Positions 1 through 9,108 are shown, counted from the first letter of the stretch. The stretch is DNA of 56,743 nucleotides from Prevotellaceae bacterium UBA6974 (GCA_002450165.1 DJYQ01000016.1:1-56743), one strand, 5' to 3'. The notes: generated from the sequence alone by a model not told the origin. Program-made: numbers and translations.

Positions 1-423
1 GCACTCGTCCTTGCAGCGGTTGCCTGCTTCCATGTGGAAAATGGGAATGTGAAGGCGCTTGGCTCCGATAACCGACAGGCAACTGTTGGTATCTCCCAAT
101 ACAAGCACTGCGTCCGGCTTGATTGCCACCATCAACTTGTACGAGGCATTTATGATATTGCCGCATGTCGCACCAAGGTCATCGCCTACGGCATCCATAT
201 ATACCTCTGGCTCCTTGAGCTTGAGGTCGTGGAAGAACACTCCATTCAGGTTGTAATCATAATTTTGACCTGTATGGGCAAGGATGACGTCAAAATACTG
301 GCGGCATTTGCTGATAACGGCTGCAAGGCGGATAATCTCGGGTCGTGTACCTACGATGATAAGCAGTTTAATCTTGCCGTTGTCCTGGAAGTGGACGTCA
401 GAATAATCAATTCGAAGTTCCAT
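1..423 (-). CDS. wecB: UDP-N-acetylglucosamine 2-epimerase (non-hydrolysing), N-terminal part, cut by the window edge
   Basis: Reading leftward from an ATG at 423 gives 141 open codons that run off the left edge, so only the N-terminal third is present. The motif GTRPEIIRLA near residue 26 is the nucleotide-binding start of the WecB/MnaA epimerase fold, and HTGQNYD and GDTNSCL follow at the spacing usual in that family. The family interconverts UDP-GlcNAc and UDP-ManNAc in the cytoplasm to supply ManNAc-type sugars for capsule or exopolysaccharide. It lies 30 bases after an UpxY-like antiterminator on the same strand, as an early gene of a polysaccharide locus continuing outside the window. 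The class is clear; the precise substrate cannot be judged from the fragment. Confidence 0.88.
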   Translation of the reverse strand, partial: MELRIDYSDVHFQDNGKIKLLIIVGTRPEIIRLAAVISKCRQYFDVILAHTGQNYDYNLNGVFFHDLKLKEPEVYMDAVGDDLGATCGNIINASYKLMVAIKPDAVLVLGDTNSCLSVIGAKRLHIPIFHMEAGNRCKDEC

Positions 424-453
424 ATCTATTTCGTTTATATAGTTTGTTTTTCG

Positions 454-1071
454 TTAATTTTCCGTATTGTCGTCATACGGTTCAAGGAATCTACAGGAAA
501 TGTATGCTGTACTGTAGTGACCGACCCCCTTTATGGTGACGACAACCCGCGTCTGTCCCGACACACGCGCTACACGGCCGATTACGTCGCGAAAGGGGCC
601 ATCGGTAATGCGAACCAGCCCCCCGGGGCGGAATCTGATATCCTCCTCGGATACGATGTGTGCCCATGGGTGCATTACATTGGCGGCACGTACAAACGAG
701 CACATCTGCCTGAACGGAATAAGTAGGGGTTGCAGTCTGCCAGCATCGTTCCTGGATGTGCGGTCATAGACAAAATCGACCCAATCGTGTCCGCCACCAC
801 GGCGCGTAAGGGACAGTGCCTGCTGAAATGTGGAAAAGATAAACAGGTTCCCCTTGAACATGGGTACAAGTTCCTCGTATTTACGGCCCTGACTGTATGT
901 AATGCGTTTTTCGCAAGGGAACCACACCAGATAGCCGTCCTGCTTGTCCTTTAATTCGTCGTATAGTTGCCGGGCACGACTGTAGGTTATGCGGAACATG
1001 AACCAACAGTAGCCATCGGAAGGCTGGAAGTCGAGATTGGTTATCTGGTCAAAAGTCGGCGTATCTGGCAT
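454..1071 (-). CDS. UpxY-family (NusG-like) transcription antiterminator
   Basis: This is a 205-residue protein with a NusG N-terminal-like domain (about residues 20-120, including YCWFMFRI) and a C-terminal KOW motif (RITDGPFRDVIGRVARV, about residues 150-166). In Bacteroidales such proteins sit at the head of capsule loci and let RNA polymerase read through the long operon; that role is inferred from family and from wecB directly downstream. An in-frame GTG at 1092 would add seven residues. I chose the ATG at 1071 because it overlaps the stop of a small upstream ORF as TAATG, which suggests translational coupling. No UpxZ-like inhibitor gene is visible between it and wecB. Confidence 0.85.
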   Translation of the reverse strand: MPDTPTFDQITNLDFQPSDGYCWFMFRITYSRARQLYDELKDKQDGYLVWFPCEKRITYSQGRKYEELVPMFKGNLFIFSTFQQALSLTRRGGGHDWVDFVYDRTSRNDAGRLQPLLIPFRQMCSFVRAANVMHPWAHIVSEEDIRFRPGGLVRITDGPFRDVIGRVARVSGQTRVVVTIKGVGHYSTAYISCRFLEPYDDNTEN

Positions 1072-1214
1072 TAGAGCGTATTCTGGTGACACCCCTGAAG
1101 TTGCAAAAACTCGCTCTCATTGGCTGTGATGAGAGTAATCCCGTCACAATTGTTGCACTTGTCCTGGGCGGTAGTGTGCAGAAAATCGACCATAGCTATA
1201 GAAATCCTGGTCAT
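1071..1214 (-). CDS. possible 47-residue leader protein ahead of the antiterminator
   Basis: An ATG at 1214 opens a 47-residue frame ending in TAA at 1071, and that stop overlaps the ATG of the antiterminator gene (TAATG). The peptide contains one Cys-x2-Cys pair (KCNNC, residues 19-23) and a third Cys at residue 42. A TAnnTTTG promoter element lies about 65 bases upstream. I do not recognise a family. It could be a real small protein, a coupling leader that controls the antiterminator, or a chance frame; a second ATG at codon 8 is an alternative start. Confidence 0.4.
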   Translation of the reverse strand: MTRISIAMVDFLHTTAQDKCNNCDGITLITANESEFLQLQGCHQNTL

Positions 1215-1280
1215 ACAAAGCTGAAGATTAATACATCAGACTGTGTGCAATAAGCACAAAACATATTAATTTCACCCGCA

Positions 1281-1288
1281 CAAAATTA
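1281..1288 (-). promoter_or_regulatory. candidate -7 element for the polysaccharide locus; rest of 1215-1469 is non-coding
   Basis: On the minus strand this reads TAATTTTG, a match to the Bacteroidota TAnnTTTG element, and would start transcription near 1274. No good -33 TTTG is seen at the right distance. The surrounding 1215-1469 stretch is AT-rich and separates divergent genes; I see no ORF in it. A weak rightward element (TTTG near 1420, then TAAATTTA) might serve the sulfatase. Confidence 0.4.
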
Positions 1289-1469
1289 CCAATAATTAAA
1301 GAATTATTATCATAAAGCGACACAAACACCGTCGGTTATTAACAATTATTAATAATTTGTAGGCACATTTTTTACCCCCCAATGATTTTGACTGCAAAAA
1401 AAAATGCTCAAACAGGAATGTTTGTTGAGACTTTTTGTATAAATTTACGCTCGGAAAATGTAATAAAAA

Positions 1470-3098
1470 ATGAGTTTAGCTATGATTTCTAAAGCACGTC
1501 AGATGATGATGGCCGCGATGGGTGCCGTTCCGGCATTGATGGCGGCACAGAACGAAAAGCCTAACATTATCTACATTATGTGTGACGATATGGGGTATGG
1601 AGACCTGGGTTGCTATGGACAGCAACTGATATCGACTCCCCATATTGACCAGATGGCAAGAGAAGGCATGCGTTTCACGCAGGCCTATGCAGGCAGCCCT
1701 GTGTCTGCTCCAAGCCGTGCGAGTTTCATGACAGGCCAGCACAGTGGGCATGGCTATGTCCGCGGCAATCGGGAGTACTGGAATCGGGGCGGAATGGACA
1801 ACAGCATGTTCAATGGGCGCGGAGACTATTGGATAGTAGGTCAGGAACCATATCTGATGACTCATGAGATTATCCCGGAACTGTTCAAAAAAGCCGGTTA
1901 CAACACCGGTATGTTTGGCAAATGGGCTGGCGGGTACTGGAACAGCAGGTATCCTGACAGTTATGCAGTTGACAGTAATGGCAACACAGATACTGGCAAA
2001 TACCAGACAACATCGTCTATGTCATTACCCAACAAGCGTGGTATCGACTGTTTTTACGGACCTGTATGCCAGTTTCAGGCGCACACCTACTATCCAAATT
2101 TTCTGAACCGCTACGACCCCGAAGGAAAGGGAGACAGTCACATGGTTGCAGAGACAATGGAGCAGAATATCCAGCATGCTACGATATTCAGCGGCAACAC
2201 GGACTTTGAGAATCGCAAGGAGTACAGCGCAGACTTGATACACCGATACGCGATGTCGTGGATAGACCGTATGGCTGAGAAGAGCGAACCGTTTATCGGT
2301 ATTTTTACCTATACACTGCCACATGCTGAGTTGTGGCAGCCTAACGACTCTATACTGAAGAAATACACTCAGGCATTCCAGTGTGACGAGAAATCGCATG
2401 GTTGGGAAACGGGGAACTGGTATTACAAGAACAGTAACAGTCACGCGCAGTTTGCTGCCATGATTACCCGTTTGGATGCATACGTGGGCGAAATAAGGGC
2501 AAAACTGAAGGAGAAAGGGTTGGACAGGAACACCCTGGTAATCTTTACGTCGGACAACGGTCCTCACGAAGAGGGCGGAGCTGATCCGACATGGTTCAAC
2601 CGGGATGGACTGCTGAAGGGTACCAAACGCTCGACTCACGAAGGTGGCATCCGAATCCCATACATTGCATGCGGACCTAATGTTCCGGCCGGAGTAGTTA
2701 ACGATCACCAACTGGCATTCTATGATGTCATGCCAACACTGCTGGATTACATTGGCGAGAAGGATGCCGCAAGGGCGCACTCGCTGGAGGCCAGTACAGA
2801 GGCTGACCCTTATGATGGCATCTCGTTCTACAACACACTGACAGGAAATGACAATGACCAGCAGAAACACGAATTCCTATATTGGGAGTTCCATGAAACG
2901 GATATGATGGGACTGCGCATGGGTGACTGGAAAATGGTCGTAAGCAAGGGTAACTGCAGATTATACGACCTTGCCAACGATATTCACGAGGACAACGATG
3001 TGGCATCGCAATATCCCGAGGTTGTAGCCAAGATGAAAAAGATTATCCTGAAACAGCATGTCAACAGTAATTTGTTTAGCGTAACATTGCCCAAATAA
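1470..3098 (+). CDS. secreted sulfatase, serine-type formylglycine site
   Basis: This is a 542-residue S1-type sulfatase that hydrolyses sulfate esters, here probably on host or dietary glycans outside the cytoplasm. The N-terminus (residues 1-26, ending MAA) looks like a signal peptide. Metal-binding DD is at 39-40. The modification motif is SAPSRASFMTG, with Ser79 as the residue converted to formylglycine. FTSDNGPHEEGG supplies the second metal-binding Asp/Asn. A Ser rather than Cys at this position means maturation depends on the radical enzyme anSME, which is not in this window. Only 2 bases separate it from the next gene, a secreted lectin-like protein, so the two are probably co-expressed. 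The sugar substrate cannot be read from sequence. Confidence 0.9.
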   Translation: MSLAMISKARQMMMAAMGAVPALMAAQNEKPNIIYIMCDDMGYGDLGCYGQQLISTPHIDQMAREGMRFTQAYAGSPVSAPSRASFMTGQHSGHGYVRGNREYWNRGGMDNSMFNGRGDYWIVGQEPYLMTHEIIPELFKKAGYNTGMFGKWAGGYWNSRYPDSYAVDSNGNTDTGKYQTTSSMSLPNKRGIDCFYGPVCQFQAHTYYPNFLNRYDPEGKGDSHMVAETMEQNIQHATIFSGNTDFENRKEYSADLIHRYAMSWIDRMAEKSEPFIGIFTYTLPHAELWQPNDSILKKYTQAFQCDEKSHGWETGNWYYKNSNSHAQFAAMITRLDAYVGEIRAKLKEKGLDRNTLVIFTSDNGPHEEGGADPTWFNRDGLLKGTKRSTHEGGIRIPYIACGPNVPAGVVNDHQLAFYDVMPTLLDYIGEKDAARAHSLEASTEADPYDGISFYNTLTGNDNDQQKHEFLYWEFHETDMMGLRMGDWKMVVSKGNCRLYDLANDIHEDNDVASQYPEVVAKMKKIILKQHVNSNLFSVTLPK

Positions 3099-3100
3099 GT

Positions 3101-5023
3101 ATGAAAAAGTTATTTATCATCACATCAATGCTTGCTGTGGCGATAGTCTCACAGGCATTTGAAGCCGGTAAGTACTATGTAATTAACCGTAATGGCGAAA
3201 CAGGGTCGTACATGTACGCAAGCGGTAACGGCATCTCAACAGGAAGCTTGAACAAAAGCAATGCAAACTATATCTGGCAACTGATACCGACCGGAACGGA
3301 GAACGGGTACTACATCCGCAACGCCGGGACAGGGCAGTATGTGCAGACAAGTAAAATAACGCTGAGCAGTGCCGTCAGCATGGGAAGCGCACAGGTTGAG
3401 TATATCGTTTCGACCGGCGCCGGCACAAACACGTACTTCATGGCATCTAACGACCAGGGAGGAATTGTCTATGACACAGACCAGACATTGGGTCTGAACA
3501 AGGGTGCCTACGGCGTGGTTGCTTATTACATCAAAACTGGTCGCGGAAACAGTTATTGGACGATTACCGAGACGGACTACAGCCCTGCAGAACCTGCAAC
3601 AGGGGAGGACGAGGATGTATGCCTGAATGTGCATGCATATCGTATGCCTTGCGGAACATACATGAATACTACTAAAATGACCAGGATTGAGATAAGTGGT
3701 GAGGGGGTTTTGGGTGAATTGCACTACACACCGGTGACATCAAGGCTCTGGACCCTGTACACAAACGAACGTGCGACGGTCATGGCAGGAGGGAAGGTAA
3801 ACGTCACTGGTAATCTGACAGGGTATAACACAACGGGGCTGGTTGTTGCAATATGTGCTGATTTTGACGGTGATAGACAATTTGAGCAGACTGTACTTCC
3901 GGATGTTGGTGCTGAAATCAGTGCTGAACTGAATGTGCCAGCAAACGCCAAACCTGGTATGGGGCGCATACGCATACGAGTGGATCAGAATGGTAATGCG
4001 AGTGCCAATGGGGATATTACAGGTACACTGTATGACCTGCCTATCTATATCGAAGAAGCAAAAACCGACCGTACAGTTACTGTTATGGTGAATGGTTCGG
4101 GCCGTGGAACCGTGAGTATCCAGGGTGTCGAAGCTGATGCAGAGGAACGAATGACTGCCAATTTCGAACGCGGAGCCTCGATTACTGTTGTTGCCAATAA
4201 TGTGAAGGGATACAAATTTACGGGATGGAAACAGGGCAACACCATTGTCAGCACTGAAAAATCATATACTTGTACATTGAGCGAGGACAAGACCCTTGTG
4301 GCTATGTTTACACCCAAACCAGGTGGTTCGGAACTTGATGGAGAATATATTATGCTGACATTTTTACGAGGTTCTGGACAAAATGTAACTGTCTATGTTA
4401 CAGACCAGGACGATAATAATGTTGAAGGAATTATTGCAAATGTTATCAGTGTAACTGGTACGAAATTCAAATCTTGGTATAACTATGATGTGGCTGATAA
4501 GACGGACCTGACGCCAACATCTACAAGTCTGACTACTGTACGCAAGATTAGGTTCAGCATTGCAGGCATTCCATCGGATTACTATATTGAGACAATACAC
4601 TCGCAGATGGCTGCACTGTCAACCACGGGATCGTTCCTGACATCCGGTAGCAATCCGTTCCGCATGGCAATTTATACTGGCCCCGATGACACTAACCTTA
4701 CACAGTTTGCAAAAATAGAGGATAACCTGAACAAGAATCCCGGACAGAAGACGATGTGGCAGTTCAGTAATCCTGATGGTCCTATCGCACCGAGCGACCC
4801 GATGTGCCTGGAATTTCAACTTGTCAACACTGCCAATAATTGCGCATCTGCAATATATAATGTTATCCTGCACAAGAGCGAGAATCAGCCGACTGGCATT
4901 ACTGATATTGTCACTGATTCTGCCAAGGCTGCGAATGCCAATGGCAAGTATCTGGAAAACAGTCATGTTGTCGTAGTAAAAGATGGACAGAAATATCTGA
5001 CCAGCGGGCAACGGATTAAATAG
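3101..5023 (+). CDS. secreted multidomain protein: trefoil-like, GEVED-like and InlB-B-repeat-like domains
   Basis: This 640-residue protein starts with a signal peptide (MKKLFI... to SQA, residue 19). Residues 20-165 look like a ricin/beta-trefoil-type carbohydrate-binding region (repeated YYIRN, YWTI patterns). Residues of about 175-325 resemble a GEVED-type beta domain (ADFDGDRQFEQT), and about 328-412 a divergent InlB B-repeat (GYKFTGWKQG ... LVAMFTP). Residues 420-590 are unassigned. The last 40 residues form a tail (NGKYLENSHVVVVKDGQKY) shared with two other secreted proteins here. I see no catalytic motif. Its position right after the sulfatase suggests an accessory role in glycan binding, which is inference. 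Confidence 0.7.
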   Translation: MKKLFIITSMLAVAIVSQAFEAGKYYVINRNGETGSYMYASGNGISTGSLNKSNANYIWQLIPTGTENGYYIRNAGTGQYVQTSKITLSSAVSMGSAQVEYIVSTGAGTNTYFMASNDQGGIVYDTDQTLGLNKGAYGVVAYYIKTGRGNSYWTITETDYSPAEPATGEDEDVCLNVHAYRMPCGTYMNTTKMTRIEISGEGVLGELHYTPVTSRLWTLYTNERATVMAGGKVNVTGNLTGYNTTGLVVAICADFDGDRQFEQTVLPDVGAEISAELNVPANAKPGMGRIRIRVDQNGNASANGDITGTLYDLPIYIEEAKTDRTVTVMVNGSGRGTVSIQGVEADAEERMTANFERGASITVVANNVKGYKFTGWKQGNTIVSTEKSYTCTLSEDKTLVAMFTPKPGGSELDGEYIMLTFLRGSGQNVTVYVTDQDDNNVEGIIANVISVTGTKFKSWYNYDVADKTDLTPTSTSLTTVRKIRFSIAGIPSDYYIETIHSQMAALSTTGSFLTSGSNPFRMAIYTGPDDTNLTQFAKIEDNLNKNPGQKTMWQFSNPDGPIAPSDPMCLEFQLVNTANNCASAIYNVILHKSENQPTGITDIVTDSAKAANANGKYLENSHVVVVKDGQKYLTSGQRIK

Positions 5024-5056
5024 CAAAGAATTCTAACGCATCAACTATAGATTGAA

Positions 5057-5482
5057 ATGGATAATAGTGAGGATATTGTATTCCATCACGTAATGCCCGC
5101 CCAGTTACGCTGGTCGGATGTGGATCAGTTCGGACATGTGAACAACTCGGTGTACTTCCAACTGTTTGACATGTGCAAGACAAAATATGTTTTGGAGGTG
5201 GTCGGTAAGGATGCACTGAAACATACTGCCATCGTTGTGGCAAGCATAAAGGCAGATTTCCTGGCGCCAATATTTTACCCCGATGAAATAGTTATCCAGT
5301 CTAAAGTTACTCACATGGGCAATAAGAGTTTCGTCATCCGACAGCGTGCCGTAAACATCCGCACAAAAGAGGTAAAATGTGAAGGATACACGACTATGGT
5401 AACGTATGACATGGACAGGAACTGTTCAATTCCCATCCCCGCAGACTTCAGGGCAAAAATTGAGGCATTTGAGACCCTATGA
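5057..5482 (+). CDS. acyl-CoA thioesterase, 4HBT hotdog fold
   Basis: This 141-residue protein has the hotdog thioesterase signature RWSDVDQFGHVNNSVYF near residues 19-35, where the Asp of DQFGHVNN is the usual catalytic residue. The YbgC/4-hydroxybenzoyl-CoA thioesterase family cleaves acyl-CoA or acyl-ACP in the cytoplasm. Length fits the family. Its stop overlaps the next start as ATGA, so it is translationally linked to the PepSY-TM gene. The physiological substrate is unknown. Confidence 0.85.
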   Translation: MDNSEDIVFHHVMPAQLRWSDVDQFGHVNNSVYFQLFDMCKTKYVLEVVGKDALKHTAIVVASIKADFLAPIFYPDEIVIQSKVTHMGNKSFVIRQRAVNIRTKEVKCEGYTTMVTYDMDRNCSIPIPADFRAKIEAFETL

Positions 5483-6132
5483 CTGTTAAGACAAACGATA
5501 ATATGAATATCCGTAAAATTGTTGCACGCTTGCACCTGTGGCTGGGTATCGTCTCGTCAGTCCCTGTGGTTATTATATGCGCAACAGGTGTAACGTATGC
5601 CCTGCGTGAATACATCAGTTACGAAAATGAGGATTTCTGGACATGGATATTGGACGGCCATTGTTTCTTGTGGCTTCCCCTACCCTATGGACGATACATA
5701 ACCGGATACACAGTCTTGGCATTCCTGGTCATATTAATCAGTGGTGTCATAACACAATGGCCAGGACGATGGACAATCGAAGCATTAAGAAAACGATTTT
5801 GGTTCAGCGGTCCTGTCCGGACAAAACGTGTTCTTATGAATCTGCACCTGGTGCTGGGACTGTGGGCCTTGTTACCACTGGCCGTTTCGTGCCTGACAGG
5901 TATGCTCATGGCCTTGGACTGGTTGCAGAGTATCGTATTCATGATTGTTCCTGAAGAATACCAGATGGACGTGCTGATGCTGAACAGCGAAATACACGAT
6001 GGCAGTATCATGGGGCATACCGGCCGTATAATAATGTTGGTCTGCGCAACAATCGGAGGCACGTTGCCGCTGACCGGAATAGTGCTTTATATTAGGCACA
6101 AGTTATTGTTTAAGAAAAAAGGCGTAAAATGA
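5479..6132 (+). CDS. PepSY-associated transmembrane protein
   Basis: This 217-residue membrane protein starts with IRKIVARLHLWLGIVSSVPV, the opening typical of PepSY-TM (PiuB-like) proteins, and has further hydrophobic segments near residues 70-90, 120-145 and 180-205. His residues in the first and third segments (HLWLG, HLVLGLW) could bind heme. It is shorter than full PepSY-TM proteins and lacks most of the periplasmic PepSY domain. The family is linked to iron or heme handling and to ferric-siderophore reduction. Both ends overlap neighbours as ATGA, tying it to DUF4492 and cydAB. Confidence 0.75.
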   Translation: MTVKTNDNMNIRKIVARLHLWLGIVSSVPVVIICATGVTYALREYISYENEDFWTWILDGHCFLWLPLPYGRYITGYTVLAFLVILISGVITQWPGRWTIEALRKRFWFSGPVRTKRVLMNLHLVLGLWALLPLAVSCLTGMLMALDWLQSIVFMIVPEEYQMDVLMLNSEIHDGSIMGHTGRIIMLVCATIGGTLPLTGIVLYIRHKLLFKKKGVK

Positions 6133-6329
6133 AGATACTGAGCAATATATTCTATTTTTATTACGATGGATTTAGAAGCATGACCATAGGTCGTACACTG
6201 TGGCTGATAATAGCAATCAAACTGATTGTAATATTTGCAGTATTGCGCGTATTCTTCTTCCAGCCCACCTTGCATGGAAGTGACGAGGAGAAAGCTGACC
6301 AGGTACGGGAAAACCTGTTAAGGCATTAA
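6129..6329 (+). CDS. DUF4492 small membrane protein of the cytochrome bd operon
   Basis: This 66-residue protein has one strong membrane segment (about residues 23-43, LWLIIAIKLIVIFAVLRVFF) and a charged C-terminus. It matches the small DUF4492 family that in Bacteroidota lies just ahead of cydA. By analogy with CydX-type subunits it may be an accessory subunit or assembly factor of the oxidase; that function is inference from position and size. It overlaps the PepSY-TM gene by ATGA and ends 37 bases before cydA. Confidence 0.8.
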   Translation: MKILSNIFYFYYDGFRSMTIGRTLWLIIAIKLIVIFAVLRVFFFQPTLHGSDEEKADQVRENLLRH

Positions 6330-6366
6330 ATTATTGTATCAACTAAATTATCTGACGACATACTGT

Positions 6367-7947
6367 ATGAATGATATTGTAACTACAATTGACTGGTCTA
6401 GGGCACAGTTTGCCATGACCGCAATGTATCATTGGATGTTTGTGCCACTGACTTTGGGACTGGGATTGGTGGTCGCCATTATGGAGACTATCTATGCGCG
6501 TAAGAAACTTGACCCCAAATCTGCACAGGCAGATATTGACGAATGGCTGGATATCACCAAATTCTGGATGAGGCTGTTTGGCATAAATTTTGCCATCGGT
6601 GTCGCAACGGGCATAGTCCTGGAATTTGAATTCGGTACGAACTGGAGTAATTACTCGTGGTTTGTCGGAGACATTTTTGGAGCTCCTCTGGCTATCGAAG
6701 GTATATTCGCCTTTTTCTGCGAAAGTACTTTTTTTGCCGTAATGTTCTTCGGTTGGGAGAAATTCAGCGTACGTCAACATTGCGCAGCTACATGGCTTAC
6801 TGCTTTTGGAGCGAGTCTTAGTGCCTGGTGGATTTTGGTTGCCAACAGTTGGATGCAACACCCTGTGGGTATGGATTTTGACCCAGACCAGATGCGTAAC
6901 GTAATGACGTCGTTCACGGATGTAGCTCTCTCTGTGACAGCCGTCAACAAGTTCTGCCATGTTATTACATCGTCCTGGGCTTTAGGTGCTTGCTTTGTTA
7001 TTTCGGTATGCGGATGGTATCTGCTGAAGGGGCGTAATACCGGTTTTGCTTTCAGCAGTATCAAGGTAGCAGTCATTGTGGGTCTTGTGGGCATTGTGGG
7101 GGCAATGGCTACGGGTGACTCGAGTGCTGTCGGGGTATCGCAGGATCAGCCGATGAAACTTGCCGCCATGGAGGGACTTTACGAAGGTAGGCGAGGTACG
7201 GACCTGGTAGCTTTTGGAATCTTGAACCCAAGCAAGAAATGGAATGACGACCAAGATGCCATGCTTATGGAGATACGTCTCCCAAAGGGACTGAGTATAT
7301 TGAGCCGTCATGATCCCAATGCTTTTGTCCCTGGCATCAAGGATATCATTGAGGGACGAGATATTATTGACGGCAAGGAGGTTAATACCGTGAATTACAA
7401 CGAGCGTATCCTTCGGGGCAGAATTGCACAGAAGGCGTTGCGTGACTATAATCAGGCACGCGAATGTAAAGACATAGTGGGTATGGACAAGGCACGTGAT
7501 AAACTTGCAAAGCACTACAAGTTCTTCGGCTACGGGTATTTAAGTAAGGCGGACGATGCCATACCGTCTGTTTCCATGACTTTCTATCCTTTTCATATCA
7601 TGGTTATACTGGGCTCCTGGATGCTTGTATTCCTGATTGCCACAGTCTGGATTGTCTTCCGCCGTCCCAGATGGACGGAGTATAGCATTGCTGGCCATCC
7701 TGTATTCCCCTGGCTTGCCGTGATATCTGCTCCTATTGCATGGATATGCAGCCAGTGCGGATGGATTGTTGCAGAACTTGGAAGACAGCCGTGGGTCATC
7801 CAGGATATCATGCCTGTACAGGCGGCTGTAAGCAGCGTAGGCTCGGGCAATGTCAAACTGACATTCTTCATTTTCCTGTTCCTTTTTAGCTGTCTGTTGC
7901 TGGCAGAAATTGGAATAATGTTGAATCAGATTAGAAACAAGAAATAG
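6367..7947 (+). CDS. cydA: cytochrome bd ubiquinol oxidase subunit I
   Basis: This 526-residue polytopic membrane protein is the heme-bearing subunit of cytochrome bd, which oxidises quinol and reduces oxygen to water at very low oxygen levels. The start SRAQFAMTAMYHWMFVPLTL carries the conserved His (residue 22) that ligates a high-spin heme, and GRQPW sits near the last helices as in all CydA. I chose the ATG at 6367; an in-frame TTG at 6334 would add an untypical 11 residues. cydB follows after 39 bases. Confidence 0.97.
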   Translation: MNDIVTTIDWSRAQFAMTAMYHWMFVPLTLGLGLVVAIMETIYARKKLDPKSAQADIDEWLDITKFWMRLFGINFAIGVATGIVLEFEFGTNWSNYSWFVGDIFGAPLAIEGIFAFFCESTFFAVMFFGWEKFSVRQHCAATWLTAFGASLSAWWILVANSWMQHPVGMDFDPDQMRNVMTSFTDVALSVTAVNKFCHVITSSWALGACFVISVCGWYLLKGRNTGFAFSSIKVAVIVGLVGIVGAMATGDSSAVGVSQDQPMKLAAMEGLYEGRRGTDLVAFGILNPSKKWNDDQDAMLMEIRLPKGLSILSRHDPNAFVPGIKDIIEGRDIIDGKEVNTVNYNERILRGRIAQKALRDYNQARECKDIVGMDKARDKLAKHYKFFGYGYLSKADDAIPSVSMTFYPFHIMVILGSWMLVFLIATVWIVFRRPRWTEYSIAGHPVFPWLAVISAPIAWICSQCGWIVAELGRQPWVIQDIMPVQAAVSSVGSGNVKLTFFIFLFLFSCLLLAEIGIMLNQIRNKK

Positions 7948-7986
7948 AAACAAGTGTCGTTTATATGACAAAAATCACATGATACT

Positions 7987-9090
7987 ATGACTTACGAATT
8001 GCTACAAGAATATTGGTGGTTCCTGATAAGTGTACTGGGAGCCCTTCTGGTATTCCTGATGTTTGTCCAGGGCGGTCAGTCATTACTGTTACAGAGAGAT
8101 ATCAGCAACCGGACTCGTGAACTGTTGCTTGGCAGCATTGCCCACCGATGGGAACTGACTTTTACGACCCTGGTCACGTTTGGCGGAGCTTTCTTCGCTT
8201 CATTTCCCTTGTTTTACAGTACCAGTTTTGGTGGAGCATACTGGATATGGATGATTATTCTGTTCACGTTTATTGTTCAGGCTGTAAGCTACAAATACCG
8301 CAATGCCGATGGAAACCGCATGGGTCGAGAAACATACGACAGGTTTCTGATAGCAAATGGCATCATTGCACCTGTACTACTGGGCGGTGCTGTAAGTACT
8401 TTCTACTATGGAAGTGATTTTACCGTGCAGATGGACAATCTGACAAAAGACCCCATGACAACAGGCAATGTTATCAGCACATGGGGACAGTATCATGGAC
8501 TTGAGTTATTGTTGAACTGGCGTGTAGTGTGCTTTGGGCTTATGGTATTTTTTATGACACGTGTCCAGGCATTGATGTGGTTTATCAACCGAATTGATGA
8601 TGAATACATCCAAAAATGGTGCAGAAGGCAGACTGTCATCAATGGCGCAGTATTCCTTGTGCTTTTCCTCGTTTGTATGTATGCTCTGCTTACGGCGACG
8701 GGACTGAAGACTGTTGATGTACATCAGTTCCAAATTATACGTTTCAGGTATCTGCTCAACTTGATTCAGATTCCTGCCGCAATGGTTGCACTCCTTGTGG
8801 GAACGTTGTTGGTTCTGGGAGGACTTGTGCGAACAGTATTGAGTACTGAGTTTCGCAACGGAATCTGGCTGACAGGCACTGGTTCGGTATTGGTTGTCCT
8901 GGCGCTTTTTTGGATTGCGGGTTACAACTGTACCCCATATTACCCATCGTGTACGGATATAAATTCATCACTAACAATATATAACTCCAGTAGCAGTCAG
9001 TTCACTCTGGAAACAATGTCATACGTCAGCCTGGCTATCCCGTTTGTATTTGCCTATATTGCCTGGGTATGGTACAAACTGGTAAAATAA
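7987..9090 (+). CDS. cydB: cytochrome bd ubiquinol oxidase subunit II
   Basis: This 367-residue polytopic membrane protein begins WWFLISVLGALLVFLMFVQG, the typical CydB first helix, and has about eight to nine hydrophobic segments. It pairs with CydA to form the oxidase core. It is the last gene of a rightward run that may begin at the sulfatase (1470), because no internal gap is larger than about 40 bases, and it is followed directly by a strong bidirectional hairpin. Confidence 0.96.
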   Translation: MTYELLQEYWWFLISVLGALLVFLMFVQGGQSLLLQRDISNRTRELLLGSIAHRWELTFTTLVTFGGAFFASFPLFYSTSFGGAYWIWMIILFTFIVQAVSYKYRNADGNRMGRETYDRFLIANGIIAPVLLGGAVSTFYYGSDFTVQMDNLTKDPMTTGNVISTWGQYHGLELLLNWRVVCFGLMVFFMTRVQALMWFINRIDDEYIQKWCRRQTVINGAVFLVLFLVCMYALLTATGLKTVDVHQFQIIRFRYLLNLIQIPAAMVALLVGTLLVLGGLVRTVLSTEFRNGIWLTGTGSVLVVLALFWIAGYNCTPYYPSCTDINSSLTIYNSSSSQFTLETMSYVSLAIPFVFAYIAWVWYKLVK

Positions 9091-9108
9091 TTAGATAAGC
9101 GGACAAAA

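Noticed and set aside
34..726. Long rightward frame at the left edge
   Set aside because: It lies antisense to wecB and the antiterminator, both of which have clear family motifs, and its own product has none.
2025..2870. 281-residue leftward frame inside the sulfatase
   Set aside because: Antisense shadow of a well-supported sulfatase; the translation is Cys/Val-rich with no motif.
6334..6366. TTG start giving cydA 11 extra residues
   Set aside because: CydA families start close to the ATG at 6367; the extension has no conserved sequence.
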